Under the pieces are notes generated by a model that was not told the DNA's origin, searched no databases, and saw nothing but the letters and a program-made list of their open reading frames with translations. DNA of 64,000 nt, taken from contig CBDIHH010000007.1 in the NCBI GenBank assembly GCA_965279095.1, positions 930,001 through 994,000 on the forward strand, written 5' to 3'. Positions within the stretch are counted from its first letter, which is position 1. Each line of letters starts with the position of its first letter. Position numbers and translations under genes: made by a program. Positions 18,563-27,544 of the stretch are shown here, piece by piece. The stretch is from CBDIHH01 sp965279095 (GTDB lineage Bacteria; Pseudomonadota; Alphaproteobacteria; Caulobacterales; Caulobacteraceae).

Positions 18563-19144
18563 TCAGCCCAGGCCGGAGCGGTTCTCCAGGCGCACCAGGG
18601 CGCCGTCGCGCTCCTCATAGCGGTCGCCGGTGAGCGGGCAGGTCATGTCGTCCCTGAGCACTTCGCCGGAATGGGCGACCCAGCCGATCCTGCGGGCGGG
18701 CACCCCGGCCATCAGGGCGTTGTCCGGCACGTCGCGGGTCACCACCGCGCCCGCGGCGATGGTGCAGTAGCGGCCCAGGGTCGAGCCGCAGACGATGGTG
18801 GCGTTGGCCCCGATGGTGGCGCCCTGCCGCACCAGGGTGGCGGCGTAGAGGTTCTTGCGCGGATACTCCGACCGCGGCGTGGTCACATTGGTGAACACGC
18901 AGGAGGGGCCGCAGAACACGCCATTCTCCAGCACCACCCCGTCATAGAGGCTGACGTTGTTCTGGATCTTGCAGGTGTCGCCGATCACCACCGAGGGGGC
19001 GACCACGACGTTCTGCCCCAGGGAGCAGTTGCGGCCGATCCGGGCGCCCGGCATCACGTGCGAGAAATGCCAGATGGTGGTGCCGTCGCCCACCTCGGCG
19101 CCGTCGTCGACATAGGCGGATTCGTGAATGAACTTGGCGGTCAT
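18563..19144 (-). CDS. wbpD: Hexapeptide N-acetyltransferase (WbpD/WlbB type)
   Basis: 193 residues. A left-handed beta-helix transferase with hexapeptide repeats from about residue 10 to 160. Highly specific blocks match UDP-2-acetamido-3-amino-glucuronate N-acetyltransferases: V-W/I-W-H-F, S-L-G-Q-N-V-V-V, C-K-I-Q-N-N-V-S-L-Y-D and G-V-F-C-G-P-S-C-V-F-T-N. It would acetylate the 3-amino group of the sugar using acetyl-CoA. It is last in a tightly coupled operon (ATGA overlap with the dehydrogenase), which supports the pathway role. Confidence 0.85.
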   Translation of the reverse strand: MTAKFIHESAYVDDGAEVGDGTTIWHFSHVMPGARIGRNCSLGQNVVVAPSVVIGDTCKIQNNVSLYDGVVLENGVFCGPSCVFTNVTTPRSEYPRKNLYAATLVRQGATIGANATIVCGSTLGRYCTIAAGAVVTRDVPDNALMAGVPARRIGWVAHSGEVLRDDMTCPLTGDRYEERDGALVRLENRSGLG

Positions 19145-20517
19145 GCCTTGACGATCTTGTCGCTGTAGCGATGGGCGAGGCTGGCGGTGGCGTTGCGGGT
19201 GTCGATCACCAGGGGCGCGGTCTTCAGCAGGGTCTCGTAGTCGATGTGGTCGTGGTCGGTGACGATCACGGCGGCGTCGAAGCCCTGCAGGGCCTCGGCG
19301 GTCCAGGCGATGGAGGTCATCGGGGCGATCAGCGGATGCTCGTAAGCGGCGGCCGAGGCCTCGGGCACGTGGGGGTCGTAGTATTCCACCCGGGCCCCCC
19401 GCCGCAGCAGCTGCTCGATGATCGGCAAGGCGGGGCTCTCGCGCAGGTCGTCGATGTTCTTCTTGTAGGCCAGCCCGACCACCAGGATGCGCGACTGCGA
19501 CAGGCTCTTGCCCAGGCGATGGTCGATGCTCTCGGCGGTCTTCTCCACCACCCCGCGGGGCAGGGCGGTGGTGATGTCGCCGGCGATGTCGATCATCCGC
19601 GTGGACAGGCCGAAGGCGCGCGCCTTCCAGGTCAGGTAGAAGGGGTCGATGGGGATGCAGTGGCCGCCCAGGCCTGGGCCCGGGTAGAAGGCCATGTAGC
19701 CGAAGGGCTTGGTCTTGGCCGCCTCGATGACCTCCCAGACGTCGATGTCCATGCCCGCGAACACGGCCTTCAGCTCATTGACCATGCCGATGTTGACCAG
19801 CCGGAAGATGTTCTCCGTCAGCTTGACCGCCTCGGCGGTCTTCAGGTCCGAGACGGGCACGGTCTTGGTGAAGCTGTCGTAGACCGCCAGGGCCATGCGC
19901 CGCTCGGCGTCGGTGTTGGCGCCCACCACCTTGGGGATGGAGGTCGTGGAGAAGTCCGGGTTGCCGGGGTCCTCACGCTCGGGCGAATAGGCGGCGGCGA
20001 AATCGACCCCCGCCTTCAGGCCGGTGCGCTCCAGGATCGGCAGGATCACCTCCTCGGTGGTGCCGGGATAGGTGGTGGATTCCAGCACCACCAGTTGGCC
20101 CGGCCGCAGGCTCTTGGCGATCAGTTCGGCGGTGTTGACCACATAGGACAGGTCGGGGTCGCGGTGGGCGGTTAGGGGCGTGGGCACGCAGATCAGCAGG
20201 GCGTCCGCCTCGGCCAGGCGCGAGAAATCCGTGGTCGCGGAGAACCGCCCGGTGGCGTTCATCTGCGCGATGCGTGCGTCGGTGATGTGCCGGATATAGG
20301 TCTTCCCGGCCACCAGCCCGTCGATCTTGGCCTGCGAGATGTCGAAACCCATCACTGGGAAGCCGACCTTGATGAAGGCCTCCGCCAGGGGCAGGCCCAC
20401 ATAGCCCAGACCCAGGATGCCGATGGTCAGGCTGCGCGCCCCGGCGGCCGCGATGAACCGTTCGGCGATGGCGTCGAAGGCGCCCGATCCGGTCCCGGCC
20501 TGGACGGGGGCGTTCAT
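19141..20517 (-). CDS. wbpA: UDP-N-acetylglucosamine 6-dehydrogenase (WbpA type)
   Basis: 458 residues from ATG 20517, which overlaps the previous stop (ATGA). It would oxidise UDP-GlcNAc to UDP-GlcNAc-uronate with two NAD+. The Rossmann loop G-I-L-G-L-G-Y-V-G-L-P-L is near residue 32. The catalytic Cys lies in 'P-G-P-G-L-G-G-H-C-I-P-I-D-P'. The Y-M-A-F-Y-P-G-P form of this block is typical of the WbpA branch rather than UDP-glucose dehydrogenase. The shadow frame upstream belongs to the aminotransferase. Confidence 0.88.
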   Translation of the reverse strand: MNAPVQAGTGSGAFDAIAERFIAAAGARSLTIGILGLGYVGLPLAEAFIKVGFPVMGFDISQAKIDGLVAGKTYIRHITDARIAQMNATGRFSATTDFSRLAEADALLICVPTPLTAHRDPDLSYVVNTAELIAKSLRPGQLVVLESTTYPGTTEEVILPILERTGLKAGVDFAAAYSPEREDPGNPDFSTTSIPKVVGANTDAERRMALAVYDSFTKTVPVSDLKTAEAVKLTENIFRLVNIGMVNELKAVFAGMDIDVWEVIEAAKTKPFGYMAFYPGPGLGGHCIPIDPFYLTWKARAFGLSTRMIDIAGDITTALPRGVVEKTAESIDHRLGKSLSQSRILVVGLAYKKNIDDLRESPALPIIEQLLRRGARVEYYDPHVPEASAAAYEHPLIAPMTSIAWTAEALQGFDAAVIVTDHDHIDYETLLKTAPLVIDTRNATASLAHRYSDKIVKA

Positions 20518-21641
20518 GCGCGCTCCGAGAATTCGGCGACGGCGCCGACGATGAGGTCCTGGGTGGCTTCGTCGAGATAGGGGTGCATCGGCAGGCTCAG
20601 CACCCGGTGCGACTTGGCCTCCGTCACCGGCAGGCCGTTGCCGCCGACGGGGAAGTTCACATAGGCGCTCTGGGCGTGGACCGGCTTGGGATAGTAGGCG
20701 GCGAAGGGGATGCCCTTGGCCTTCAGGTGGGCGGACAGGCCGTCCCGGTCGTCGGTCTCGATGGTGTACTGGGCCCAGGTGGAGACGCCGCCCGCGATCA
20801 CCTGGGGCACGCCCACATAGGGCGCCAGCATCTCGCTGTACCGGGCGGCGACGCGGTTGCGGGCGACGATCTCGTCGGGGAAGATCGCCAGCTTCTCCAG
20901 CAGGATCGCCGCCTGCAGGGTGTCGAGCCGGCTGTTCATGCCGATGCGGACGTTGTCGTATTTGTCCGCGCCCTTGCCGTGCACGCGCAGGCTGTCCATC
21001 ACCTTCCACAGCTCGGCGTCATTGGTCAGCACCGCGCCGCCGTCGCCGTAGCAGCCCAGGGGCTTGGCCGGAAAGAAGCTGGTCGAGGTGGCGTCGGCCC
21101 AGTGCAGGGGGTGGTGGCCGTCGAGGGTGCAGCCGAAACCCTGGGCGCTGTCGGCGATCAGCTTCAGCCCGTGGCGGCGGGCGATCTCGGCGATCTTGGG
21201 ATAGTCGGCGGGCTGGCCGAAGAGGTCCACGGCGATGACCACCTTCGGTGTCAGCCGGCCCTCGCGCTTGACCTGGACGATGGCCGCCTCGAGGTGGGCG
21301 GGATCCATGTTGTAGGTGTCGGGCAGGATGTCGATGAACACGGGTGTGGCGTCGGTCCAGGGCACCACCTCGGCGGTCGCCGCGAAGGTGAAGCTGGGGC
21401 AGAACACCGCGTCGCCCGCGCCCACGTCCCAGGCCATCAGCGGCAGGGCCACGGCGTCGGTGCCGTTGGCGCAGGACAGGGCGTGTCCGGCCTGGCCGAA
21501 GGCGGCCAGCTGGGCCTCGAACTCGCGCACCTCCGGGCCCATGATATAGCCCCCGTGGTCCAGGACCCGGGCGATGGCCGCGTCGGTCTTGTCCTTGATG
21601 CGGCGGCGCTGGGCCTTCAGGTCGATGAAGTCGATCGTCAT
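20514..21641 (-). CDS. wbpE: DegT/DnrJ/EryC1 PLP aminotransferase (WbpE/WlbC type)
   Basis: 375 residues. A sugar aminotransferase expected to transfer an amino group from glutamate to C3 of the keto-sugar. The PLP-binding Lys is in 'S-F-F-P-A-K-P-L-G-C-Y-G-D-G-G-A'. The N-terminal F-I-D-L-K-A-Q and 'S-C-A-N-G-T-D-A' are also WbpE-like. It precedes the dehydrogenase in the operon with an ATGA overlap and follows the oxidoreductase after about 50 bases. Confidence 0.88.
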   Translation of the reverse strand: MTIDFIDLKAQRRRIKDKTDAAIARVLDHGGYIMGPEVREFEAQLAAFGQAGHALSCANGTDAVALPLMAWDVGAGDAVFCPSFTFAATAEVVPWTDATPVFIDILPDTYNMDPAHLEAAIVQVKREGRLTPKVVIAVDLFGQPADYPKIAEIARRHGLKLIADSAQGFGCTLDGHHPLHWADATSTSFFPAKPLGCYGDGGAVLTNDAELWKVMDSLRVHGKGADKYDNVRIGMNSRLDTLQAAILLEKLAIFPDEIVARNRVAARYSEMLAPYVGVPQVIAGGVSTWAQYTIETDDRDGLSAHLKAKGIPFAAYYPKPVHAQSAYVNFPVGGNGLPVTEAKSHRVLSLPMHPYLDEATQDLIVGAVAEFSERA

Positions 21642-21692
21642 GACGGGCGGACTGTTCCTTGGCGTTGGGTCGGGTCTTTGGGGGGCTGGCCC

Positions 21693-22658
21693 CTAGGCGG
21701 CGGTCTGGCGGTCCAGGCAGGCCTGGGCTTCAGATAGCACATCCAGCACCCGCAGCGCCTCCCGGGCGTCGGTGCGCGGGGTCGAGCGGTCGCGGCAGGC
21801 CTGCAGGAAGTGGGCGCATTCGCGCTTCAGGGGCTCGTCCTGAACCAGGGCGATGGCCTCGGGCTCGTCCTTGGCCGCCTCGGGGGCGCCGGCGCCGGTC
21901 TTAAGGGCATAGGGGTAGAGCATCAGTTTGCGCTCCCACGGCTGGGTGTCGTCGAACACCGCGCTGGCGCGCTCGCCCACCACCACCAGCCGGTGTTCCT
22001 TGAAGGGGTGCAGCCAGGAGGCGAAGACGTGGCCGTGGCCGCCGCCGGGGAAGACCAGATCGACCTGGACCTCGTCCTCGACGCCCGCCGTGGCGAAGGC
22101 GCCCCCGGTGGCCGTGACCTTGGCGGGGGCCTCGCCGAACAGGGCCAGCAGCATGGAGACGTCGTGGGGCGCGAAGCTCCACAGCACGTTTTCCTCCAGC
22201 CTGAACTTGCCCATGGAGAGCCGGTTGGAGTGGGCATAGCGCACCTGCCCCAGCCGGCCGCCGCGGACCAGGTCCAGCAGGGCCTCGAAGGCGGGGTGGT
22301 ATTGCAGCAGGTGGCCGACCATCAGCACCCGCCCGCCGGCGTCGGCCGCCGCCTTCAGGGCCTCGCCCTCGGCCGCGGTTAGGGCGATGGGCTTCTCCAC
22401 CAGCACATCCTTGCCGGCGGCCAGGGCCGCCATGGCCTGGTCGAAGTGCAGCTCCGCCGGGGTGGCCAGGGAGACCGCGTCGATGGCGTCGTCGGCCAGG
22501 ACATCGGCCCAGGTGCGCGGCGCCGCGCCGTGGGCCTCGGCCTCACGCTGGGCGGCGGCCGGATTGGGATCGACCACCGCGGCCAGGGCGCCCAGCTGCG
22601 CGAAACTGCGCACGACGTTCCGGCCCCAATAGCCACAGCCCACCACCGCAACACGCAT
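21693..22658 (-). CDS. Gfo/Idh/MocA oxidoreductase, probable sugar 3-dehydrogenase
   Basis: 321 residues from ATG 22658, which has AAGGG seven bases upstream. A GTG at 22676 would add six residues. The NAD(P) loop V-V-G-C-G-Y-W-G-R-N is at the start, and the family motif V-E-K-P-I-A-L with the catalytic Lys is near residue 93. In this gene neighbourhood it would oxidise C3 of UDP-GlcNAcA before transamination (WbpB/WlbA step). Its N-terminus differs from the Pseudomonas WbpB I can recall, so the exact step is inferred from context. Confidence 0.8.
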   Translation of the reverse strand: MRVAVVGCGYWGRNVVRSFAQLGALAAVVDPNPAAAQREAEAHGAAPRTWADVLADDAIDAVSLATPAELHFDQAMAALAAGKDVLVEKPIALTAAEGEALKAAADAGGRVLMVGHLLQYHPAFEALLDLVRGGRLGQVRYAHSNRLSMGKFRLEENVLWSFAPHDVSMLLALFGEAPAKVTATGGAFATAGVEDEVQVDLVFPGGGHGHVFASWLHPFKEHRLVVVGERASAVFDDTQPWERKLMLYPYALKTGAGAPEAAKDEPEAIALVQDEPLKRECAHFLQACRDRSTPRTDAREALRVLDVLSEAQACLDRQTAA

Positions 22659-22773
22659 GCGCAAACCCTTGATCACCCTGCCCGGCGAAGGGTGGACATA
22701 GCCGCTTGAAAGGTCTTAGGGAACCCACCTGCGCCGCGCCCAGGGCGCGGGCCCCGCCAGGACCCCCTCGTCG

Positions 22774-23841
22774 ATGCCGGCCCCCTACCGCCCCCGTCCC
22801 CTGCGGATGCTGACCATCGTCGGCGCGCGGCCACAGTTCGTGAAGGCCGCCGCGGTGAGCCGGGCGGCTGCGGCCCGCGGCGATATCGAGGAGATTCTCA
22901 TTCACACCGGCCAGCACTTCGACGCCAACATGTCGGAGGTGTTCTTCGACCAGATGGGCATCCCCCGGCCCGCCCATCGCCTCGACATCCACGGCGGCGG
23001 CCACGGCGAGATGACCGGCCGCATGATGATCGCCCTGGAGGCGGTGATGCAGGCCGAGGCGCCCGACGTGGTCCTGGTCTATGGCGACACCAACTCCACC
23101 CTGGCGGGCGCCCTCTGCGCCGCCAAGCTGATCATCCCCGTGGCCCATGTGGAGGCCGGCCTGCGCTCGTTCGACCGGTCCATGCCCGAAGAGGTCAACA
23201 GGGTGGTCACCGACCATGTCTCCGCCCTGCTGTTCTGTCCCACGGCTACGGCGGCGGCGAACCTGGCGGCCGAGGGGGTGACCGCCGGGGTGCATCAGGT
23301 GGGTGACGTGATGTTCGACGCCACCCTGATGCTGATCGAGGCGGGCCGGGACTGCACCGTGGTCATGGACCTGGGGCTAACGCCGGGGGCCTATGCGGTG
23401 GCCACCCTTCACCGTCAGTCGACCACGGACGAACCCGGGGCCCTGGCGGCGGCCATCGACTATCTGCGCGCCCAGGCCGACGCGCAAACGGTGGTCCTGC
23501 CCCTGCATCCGCGCACCCGGGCCGCCGCGCAGCGCCTCGGTGTGTCGCTGGACGGACTGCGGGTGATCGATCCGGTGGGGCCCCTGGAGATGCACAGGCT
23601 GCTGGCCGATTGCGCGGCGGTGTTCACCGACTCGGGCGGCCTGCAGAAGGAGGCTTATTTCCACCGCAAGCCCTGCGTCACCCTGCGCGACGCCACCGAA
23701 TGGGTCGAGACAGTGGACGCCGGCTGGAACCGCCTGTGGCGCGGCGCCCCCTACGCCCCTCGCCGCGAAATCGTTGACTACGGCGACGGCCACAGCGCCG
23801 AGGCCATCGTCGCGCAGGTGGTCGCGTCCTTCGCCCAGTGA
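22774..23841 (+). CDS. wbpI: UDP-N-acetylglucosamine 2-epimerase family (WbpI type)
   Basis: 355 residues. Blocks typical of the non-hydrolysing 2-epimerases are clear: T-I-V-G-A-R-P-Q-F-V-K-A, H-T-G-Q-H-F-D, V-Y-G-D-T-N-S-T, H-V-E-A-G-L-R-S-F and T-D-S-G-G-L-Q-K-E. With its neighbours it would give the last step, UDP-GlcNAc(3NAc)A to the manno isomer. Taken alone it could be a WecB, so the pathway call depends on context. It diverges from the oxidoreductase. An internal ATG near residue 12 (M-L-T-I-V) is an alternative start. Confidence 0.85.
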   Translation: MPAPYRPRPLRMLTIVGARPQFVKAAAVSRAAAARGDIEEILIHTGQHFDANMSEVFFDQMGIPRPAHRLDIHGGGHGEMTGRMMIALEAVMQAEAPDVVLVYGDTNSTLAGALCAAKLIIPVAHVEAGLRSFDRSMPEEVNRVVTDHVSALLFCPTATAAANLAAEGVTAGVHQVGDVMFDATLMLIEAGRDCTVVMDLGLTPGAYAVATLHRQSTTDEPGALAAAIDYLRAQADAQTVVLPLHPRTRAAAQRLGVSLDGLRVIDPVGPLEMHRLLADCAAVFTDSGGLQKEAYFHRKPCVTLRDATEWVETVDAGWNRLWRGAPYAPRREIVDYGDGHSAEAIVAQVVASFAQ

Positions 23842-23854
23842 TCTTACGGTGGGC

Positions 23855-24343
23855 CTAGGTCGTCGCCATGGCCCGCCAGCGCACTGCGGCGTTGGCAGGA
23901 TCGAGGAGCCGGAAACAACGCTCTGTGTAGGTCGCCGCCTGGCTCGGTCCGTAGTCCTGGCCCGTCGCCATTTCCGCTCCATGCACGGTAAACTTGGCGG
24001 GCGTCCCGTCGTCGTCGAAATTGCAGACGACGATCCGGTAGTCGCCCGCGGGAGCCTTGAGCGGAACCCATGCCCGCTGGTCCATGACCGCGATATTGCG
24101 TGAGAGGGAAGCGCCGCAGTCGGCGTCCGTCAGGAACAGGCCAATGCGTCCGACGTGTGCTTCGATGTCCACACAAACCACGCCGGCCGCGTCCAGCGAG
24201 AACAGATCCGACAGAGCGGAATACTCCCATGCCTTCTCCGTTCCGGGCAAGGTCTGCGGCGTCCCCAGCGCCGGGCCGTAACCGCCGATGACGTTGTGCC
24301 AGGCAACCTGCAGGCTGCTCCATCCCCTTGCGGCTTGCGTCAT
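23855..24343 (-). CDS. Small protein resembling the C-terminal module of the neighbouring glycosyltransferases
   Basis: 162 residues, no signal peptide. After a variable N-terminus it has 'A-W-E-Y-S-A' then strands V-V-C-V-D-I-E and G-R-I-G-L-F-L, an acidic D-A-D-C loop, and R-I-V-V-C-N-F-D-D-D-G-T-P-A-K-F-T-V. The same order of features (W-x-Y-x-A, Cys/Trp strand, G-x-x-x-S/L-F, then I-L-L-F-R-N-x-D) occurs at the C-termini of the large proteins at 24522, 29640 and 32673. I infer a shared beta-sandwich module; the function is unknown. It converges with wbpI. Confidence 0.6.
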   Translation of the reverse strand: MTQAARGWSSLQVAWHNVIGGYGPALGTPQTLPGTEKAWEYSALSDLFSLDAAGVVCVDIEAHVGRIGLFLTDADCGASLSRNIAVMDQRAWVPLKAPAGDYRIVVCNFDDDGTPAKFTVHGAEMATGQDYGPSQAATYTERCFRLLDPANAAVRWRAMATT

Positions 24344-24433
24344 CGCGATCCTTTCCCGGTCGATACCGCGCTGAATACATCAGACTGGCCTGCGATCCCA
24401 CCGCTGTCTGCATCCGTCTGGACCGAGCCCGGC

Positions 24434-24447
24434 GGGGGGGGGGGGGG
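24434..24447. repeat. Run of 14 G
   Basis: A homopolymer of 14 G in the gap between two divergent genes (24343 leftward and 24522 rightward), 74 bases before the latter's ATG. Such tracts are prone to slippage, and length changes here would alter promoter spacing. It could also be a sequencing-prone site. Confidence 0.9.
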
Positions 24448-24521
24448 CGCCGCCGCCGCGTGTTTCGCTGGAAGGCCTAGGGGGAATCCGTTAAGCCACC
24501 CGGACGTTGGAAGGGCCCTTG

Positions 24522-27491
24522 ATGGCGGACGAGAAGACAGTTGGTCGCCTGGACGATGCTTTTGACGGCGTCATATTTCTGACGGGATCCCATTGGCCGA
24601 CGGAGCCGCGAAGCAACCGATATCACTACGCTACGCGCTTCGCCCGCCGGCTGCCCGTCTACTTCGTGCAACCTGATAGCGTCCATCCGGAGTGGACGTG
24701 CGAGCCCAGCGGGCATCCGAATATCACCCTGGTGCACGTCTCGCAGACCTACGACTTTGACGAGACCCAAACCGAGCTCGGGATCACCCAGGCCGGGGCG
24801 CCGACGGGGCTCAAAGCCTTCCTTCGGGCCCACAACATTCGACGGCCGCTGCTCTGGGTCTATAACTATTTGTTCGAACCCCTCCTTGCCGCCTGTCCAG
24901 AGCAATACAAGGTGTTTCACGCTACCGAGGATTACACGCTCGGCGCCGACACCGTACGCTATCACAACGATGCCGGCCGGGCCCTCGCGTTGCGGTCTCT
25001 GAACCATTGCGATCTGCTGGTGGCGGTGTCAGACGCTGTTCGCGAGAACTACGTTCGCGCCGCCGACTTCCGCGGGCCTGCCATTACGCTCAACAATGGC
25101 TGCGACTTCTCGTTCTGGCAGTCTCACAACGGCGGTGCGTTTGAGCCCGATCCGCCCCGTCCCGCCGGTCTGTGGGATCGACTGCGTGGTCGGCCGCCGT
25201 CCGGACCCATCCCCGTCGCCTTCTTCCAGGGGGGGATCAACAATCGGCTGGACTTCCCCATGCTGCGAGATCTCGTTCGCCGCATGCCGGACTGGAAATT
25301 TTCCTTCTGCGGCCCAGTGGTGACGGCCGGTCTGTCTCCGGCCGACCAAACAGCGTGGCGGGAGATTCTGGGCTCGGCGACGGTCGCGTACCACGGCATG
25401 GTCACGCCCGAGCGGATCGCCGAACTCAGCAAGGCCGCGACCGTGGGGATCGCGCCATTCAAGGACACGAGGTTCATCTATATCTCGCTGCCCTTGAAGG
25501 CCTATGAATACGTGGCCTGCGGTCTGCCCGTGGTGACGGTCCCCATCCGGGCCCTGGAGAGCCGGCCGGACCTGTTCGCCATGGCCCAGGGGGCCGAGCA
25601 GTTTGAGGCGGCGATCCGCGCCGCCGCCCCATCTCGGGCGGATCCAGCACGGGTCGCCAACCGCCTTCAGGCGGCCAAGGCCATGGACTACGACGCCCGC
25701 TTCGACGAATTGGAGGTCACCCTGTTGAATCTGCTTGGCAAGGCCCATGCGAGCCGCAAGAAGCTCAACGTACTTGTCCTCTATGACGACGCCTTCTCCC
25801 ATGTGAAGACGATCCAGGAACACCTGCGCGCCTTCTCAAATCACTCCAAGCACAACTACTTCTTCATCCCCGCTTCCGACACGCCCTCCTGGGACATGTT
25901 TCCCGCCTATGAGGGACGCTGGCCGGCGGCTTGGGACCTGGACATGTTCGACGCCGTCGTTTGGCACTACGGCTTGCCGGCGTCCCTGCCAGACTATCTG
26001 TCCTCCGTGGTCGGGGAGCGGCTGGCCCGATATGACGGCCTCAAGGTTCTGTTCATCCAGGACGAGTACGAGAACACCTCGACCATTTCCAACTGGATAA
26101 GGAAGGCCGGCATCAGCCTCGTGATGACCTGCGTTCCTCCGGAGGGAGTCGAGTTCGTCTATCCCGCGGCCGAGCATCCCGGTGTCGAGTTCCTGCAGAC
26201 GCTTACCGGCTTCGTTCCCGAGGATGAAGATCTGGACAGGCACATCGTGCCCATGTCGGCGCGCGAAAGCCGGATCGGTTACCGGGGTCGCGTCCTGCCC
26301 TTCCATTACGGCACGCTCGGCTACGAGAAGCACCGCATCGGCGCCGAGGTGAGGCGACTGGCCGGCGAGCGGAATATACCGGTCGATATCGAGGTCGACG
26401 ACTCGAAACGCATCTACGGCGAGGAGTGGTATCGATTCCTCGGTTCGGTCCGGGCCACCCTGGGCACGGAGAGCGGCTCGAACGTCTTCGATTTCGACGG
26501 GGCCCTGAAGCGGCAGGCCGCCCAGGCGCAGGCTGATGGCGTAGCCTACCTGGACTTTTTCGCCAAATATCTGGTGGACAAAGAAGGCCATGTGACGATG
26601 AACCAGGTTTCGCCCAAATTCTTTGAGGCGATCCGATTACGAACGGCGCTCGTGTGTTTCGAAGGTGAATATTCGGGAGTCATCCGCGTAAATGAGCATT
26701 TTATCCCTCTGAAGAAAGACTTCTCCAATATTGATGAAGTGTTTGAGAAGCTAGATGACATCGAGTTCTTGGAAGGCCTGACTGCTCGCGCTTACAGAGA
26801 TATCATTGAGAGTGACAGATACAGCTACGGCGATTTTGTCGAACGCTTCGACCGGATTCTCTCCTCTCGGGTGATGAGGCCGGCTCGCGCAGAGATCATC
26901 TCCGCGCCCATCGTCAAGCGACGCAGGGGGCAGGAGGCCTTCGAGGCCGTTCCGCACGCGTCGACTTTCGAATACATCCTCAACGACGGAGTCCTTCGCA
27001 GCCCCCTGCAGCGGCGGGCCCTGGAGTCACTTCTGGAGGGCGGGCCGACTCGGCCTACACTGCCCCCCGTCGGGCCGCCGGCGCATGCGTCCGTCGTGGC
27101 GGACCGGTCGGCCAAGGACGTGCGGTGCTACGACTTCTGGAAAGCGTCGGGGGCGAGCCTTGCCCTCGACGGCGTCGGGGCGGTCATCCAAACGCCGGCG
27201 CAGCCCTGGCATTACGCCGCCGTTGTCGACCTCGACTTGTCCAAGGTTGATCTCGGCGCGCCCTGCTGGCTGAAGATCACGTTGCGCGACGTCGAGCCGG
27301 GTATGCTGATCTCGCTGTTCAATCTCGAGGACAACAGCCTGAAGATGGAGAGGATGGCGCCCGCCGGTCGCGGGCCCATCGAGCTGGGGGTGGAGGTCAC
27401 CGACCCTAATTTCAGTATTCTCCTGTTCCGAAACTCTGACCAGGCCGCGCCGTCTCGCGCAACCTTCATCCAGGCGCAGATCGTTTCCTGA
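24522..27491 (+). CDS. Large two-domain glycosyltransferase-like protein
   Basis: 989 residues from ATG 24522 (GGAAGGG six bases upstream). Residues 1-400 look like a GT-B glycosyltransferase (G-S-H-W at the start, 'V-F-H-A-T-E-D-Y', 'L-N-N-G-C-D-F', then 'S-L-P-L-K-A-Y-E-Y-V-A-C-G-L-P-V-V'). From about 413 a second domain begins 'L-N-V-L-V-L-Y-D-D-A-F', shared with the proteins at 29640 and 32673. It contains 'N-Q-V-S-P-K-F-F-E-A-I-R-L-R-T-A-L', resembling group 1-type transferase C-termini. A beta-rich module ends the protein (about 865-989). It has no membrane segment. Likely builds a surface glycan; acceptor and donor are unknown. Confidence 0.75.
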   Translation: MADEKTVGRLDDAFDGVIFLTGSHWPTEPRSNRYHYATRFARRLPVYFVQPDSVHPEWTCEPSGHPNITLVHVSQTYDFDETQTELGITQAGAPTGLKAFLRAHNIRRPLLWVYNYLFEPLLAACPEQYKVFHATEDYTLGADTVRYHNDAGRALALRSLNHCDLLVAVSDAVRENYVRAADFRGPAITLNNGCDFSFWQSHNGGAFEPDPPRPAGLWDRLRGRPPSGPIPVAFFQGGINNRLDFPMLRDLVRRMPDWKFSFCGPVVTAGLSPADQTAWREILGSATVAYHGMVTPERIAELSKAATVGIAPFKDTRFIYISLPLKAYEYVACGLPVVTVPIRALESRPDLFAMAQGAEQFEAAIRAAAPSRADPARVANRLQAAKAMDYDARFDELEVTLLNLLGKAHASRKKLNVLVLYDDAFSHVKTIQEHLRAFSNHSKHNYFFIPASDTPSWDMFPAYEGRWPAAWDLDMFDAVVWHYGLPASLPDYLSSVVGERLARYDGLKVLFIQDEYENTSTISNWIRKAGISLVMTCVPPEGVEFVYPAAEHPGVEFLQTLTGFVPEDEDLDRHIVPMSARESRIGYRGRVLPFHYGTLGYEKHRIGAEVRRLAGERNIPVDIEVDDSKRIYGEEWYRFLGSVRATLGTESGSNVFDFDGALKRQAAQAQADGVAYLDFFAKYLVDKEGHVTMNQVSPKFFEAIRLRTALVCFEGEYSGVIRVNEHFIPLKKDFSNIDEVFEKLDDIEFLEGLTARAYRDIIESDRYSYGDFVERFDRILSSRVMRPARAEIISAPIVKRRRGQEAFEAVPHASTFEYILNDGVLRSPLQRRALESLLEGGPTRPTLPPVGPPAHASVVADRSAKDVRCYDFWKASGASLALDGVGAVIQTPAQPWHYAAVVDLDLSKVDLGAPCWLKITLRDVEPGMLISLFNLEDNSLKMERMAPAGRGPIELGVEVTDPNFSILLFRNSDQAAPSRATFIQAQIVS

Positions 27492-27544
27492 AACGCACTG
27501 CGGCGATGTCCGCCTTGGCGGCATTACAACGGGACCATAAATAA

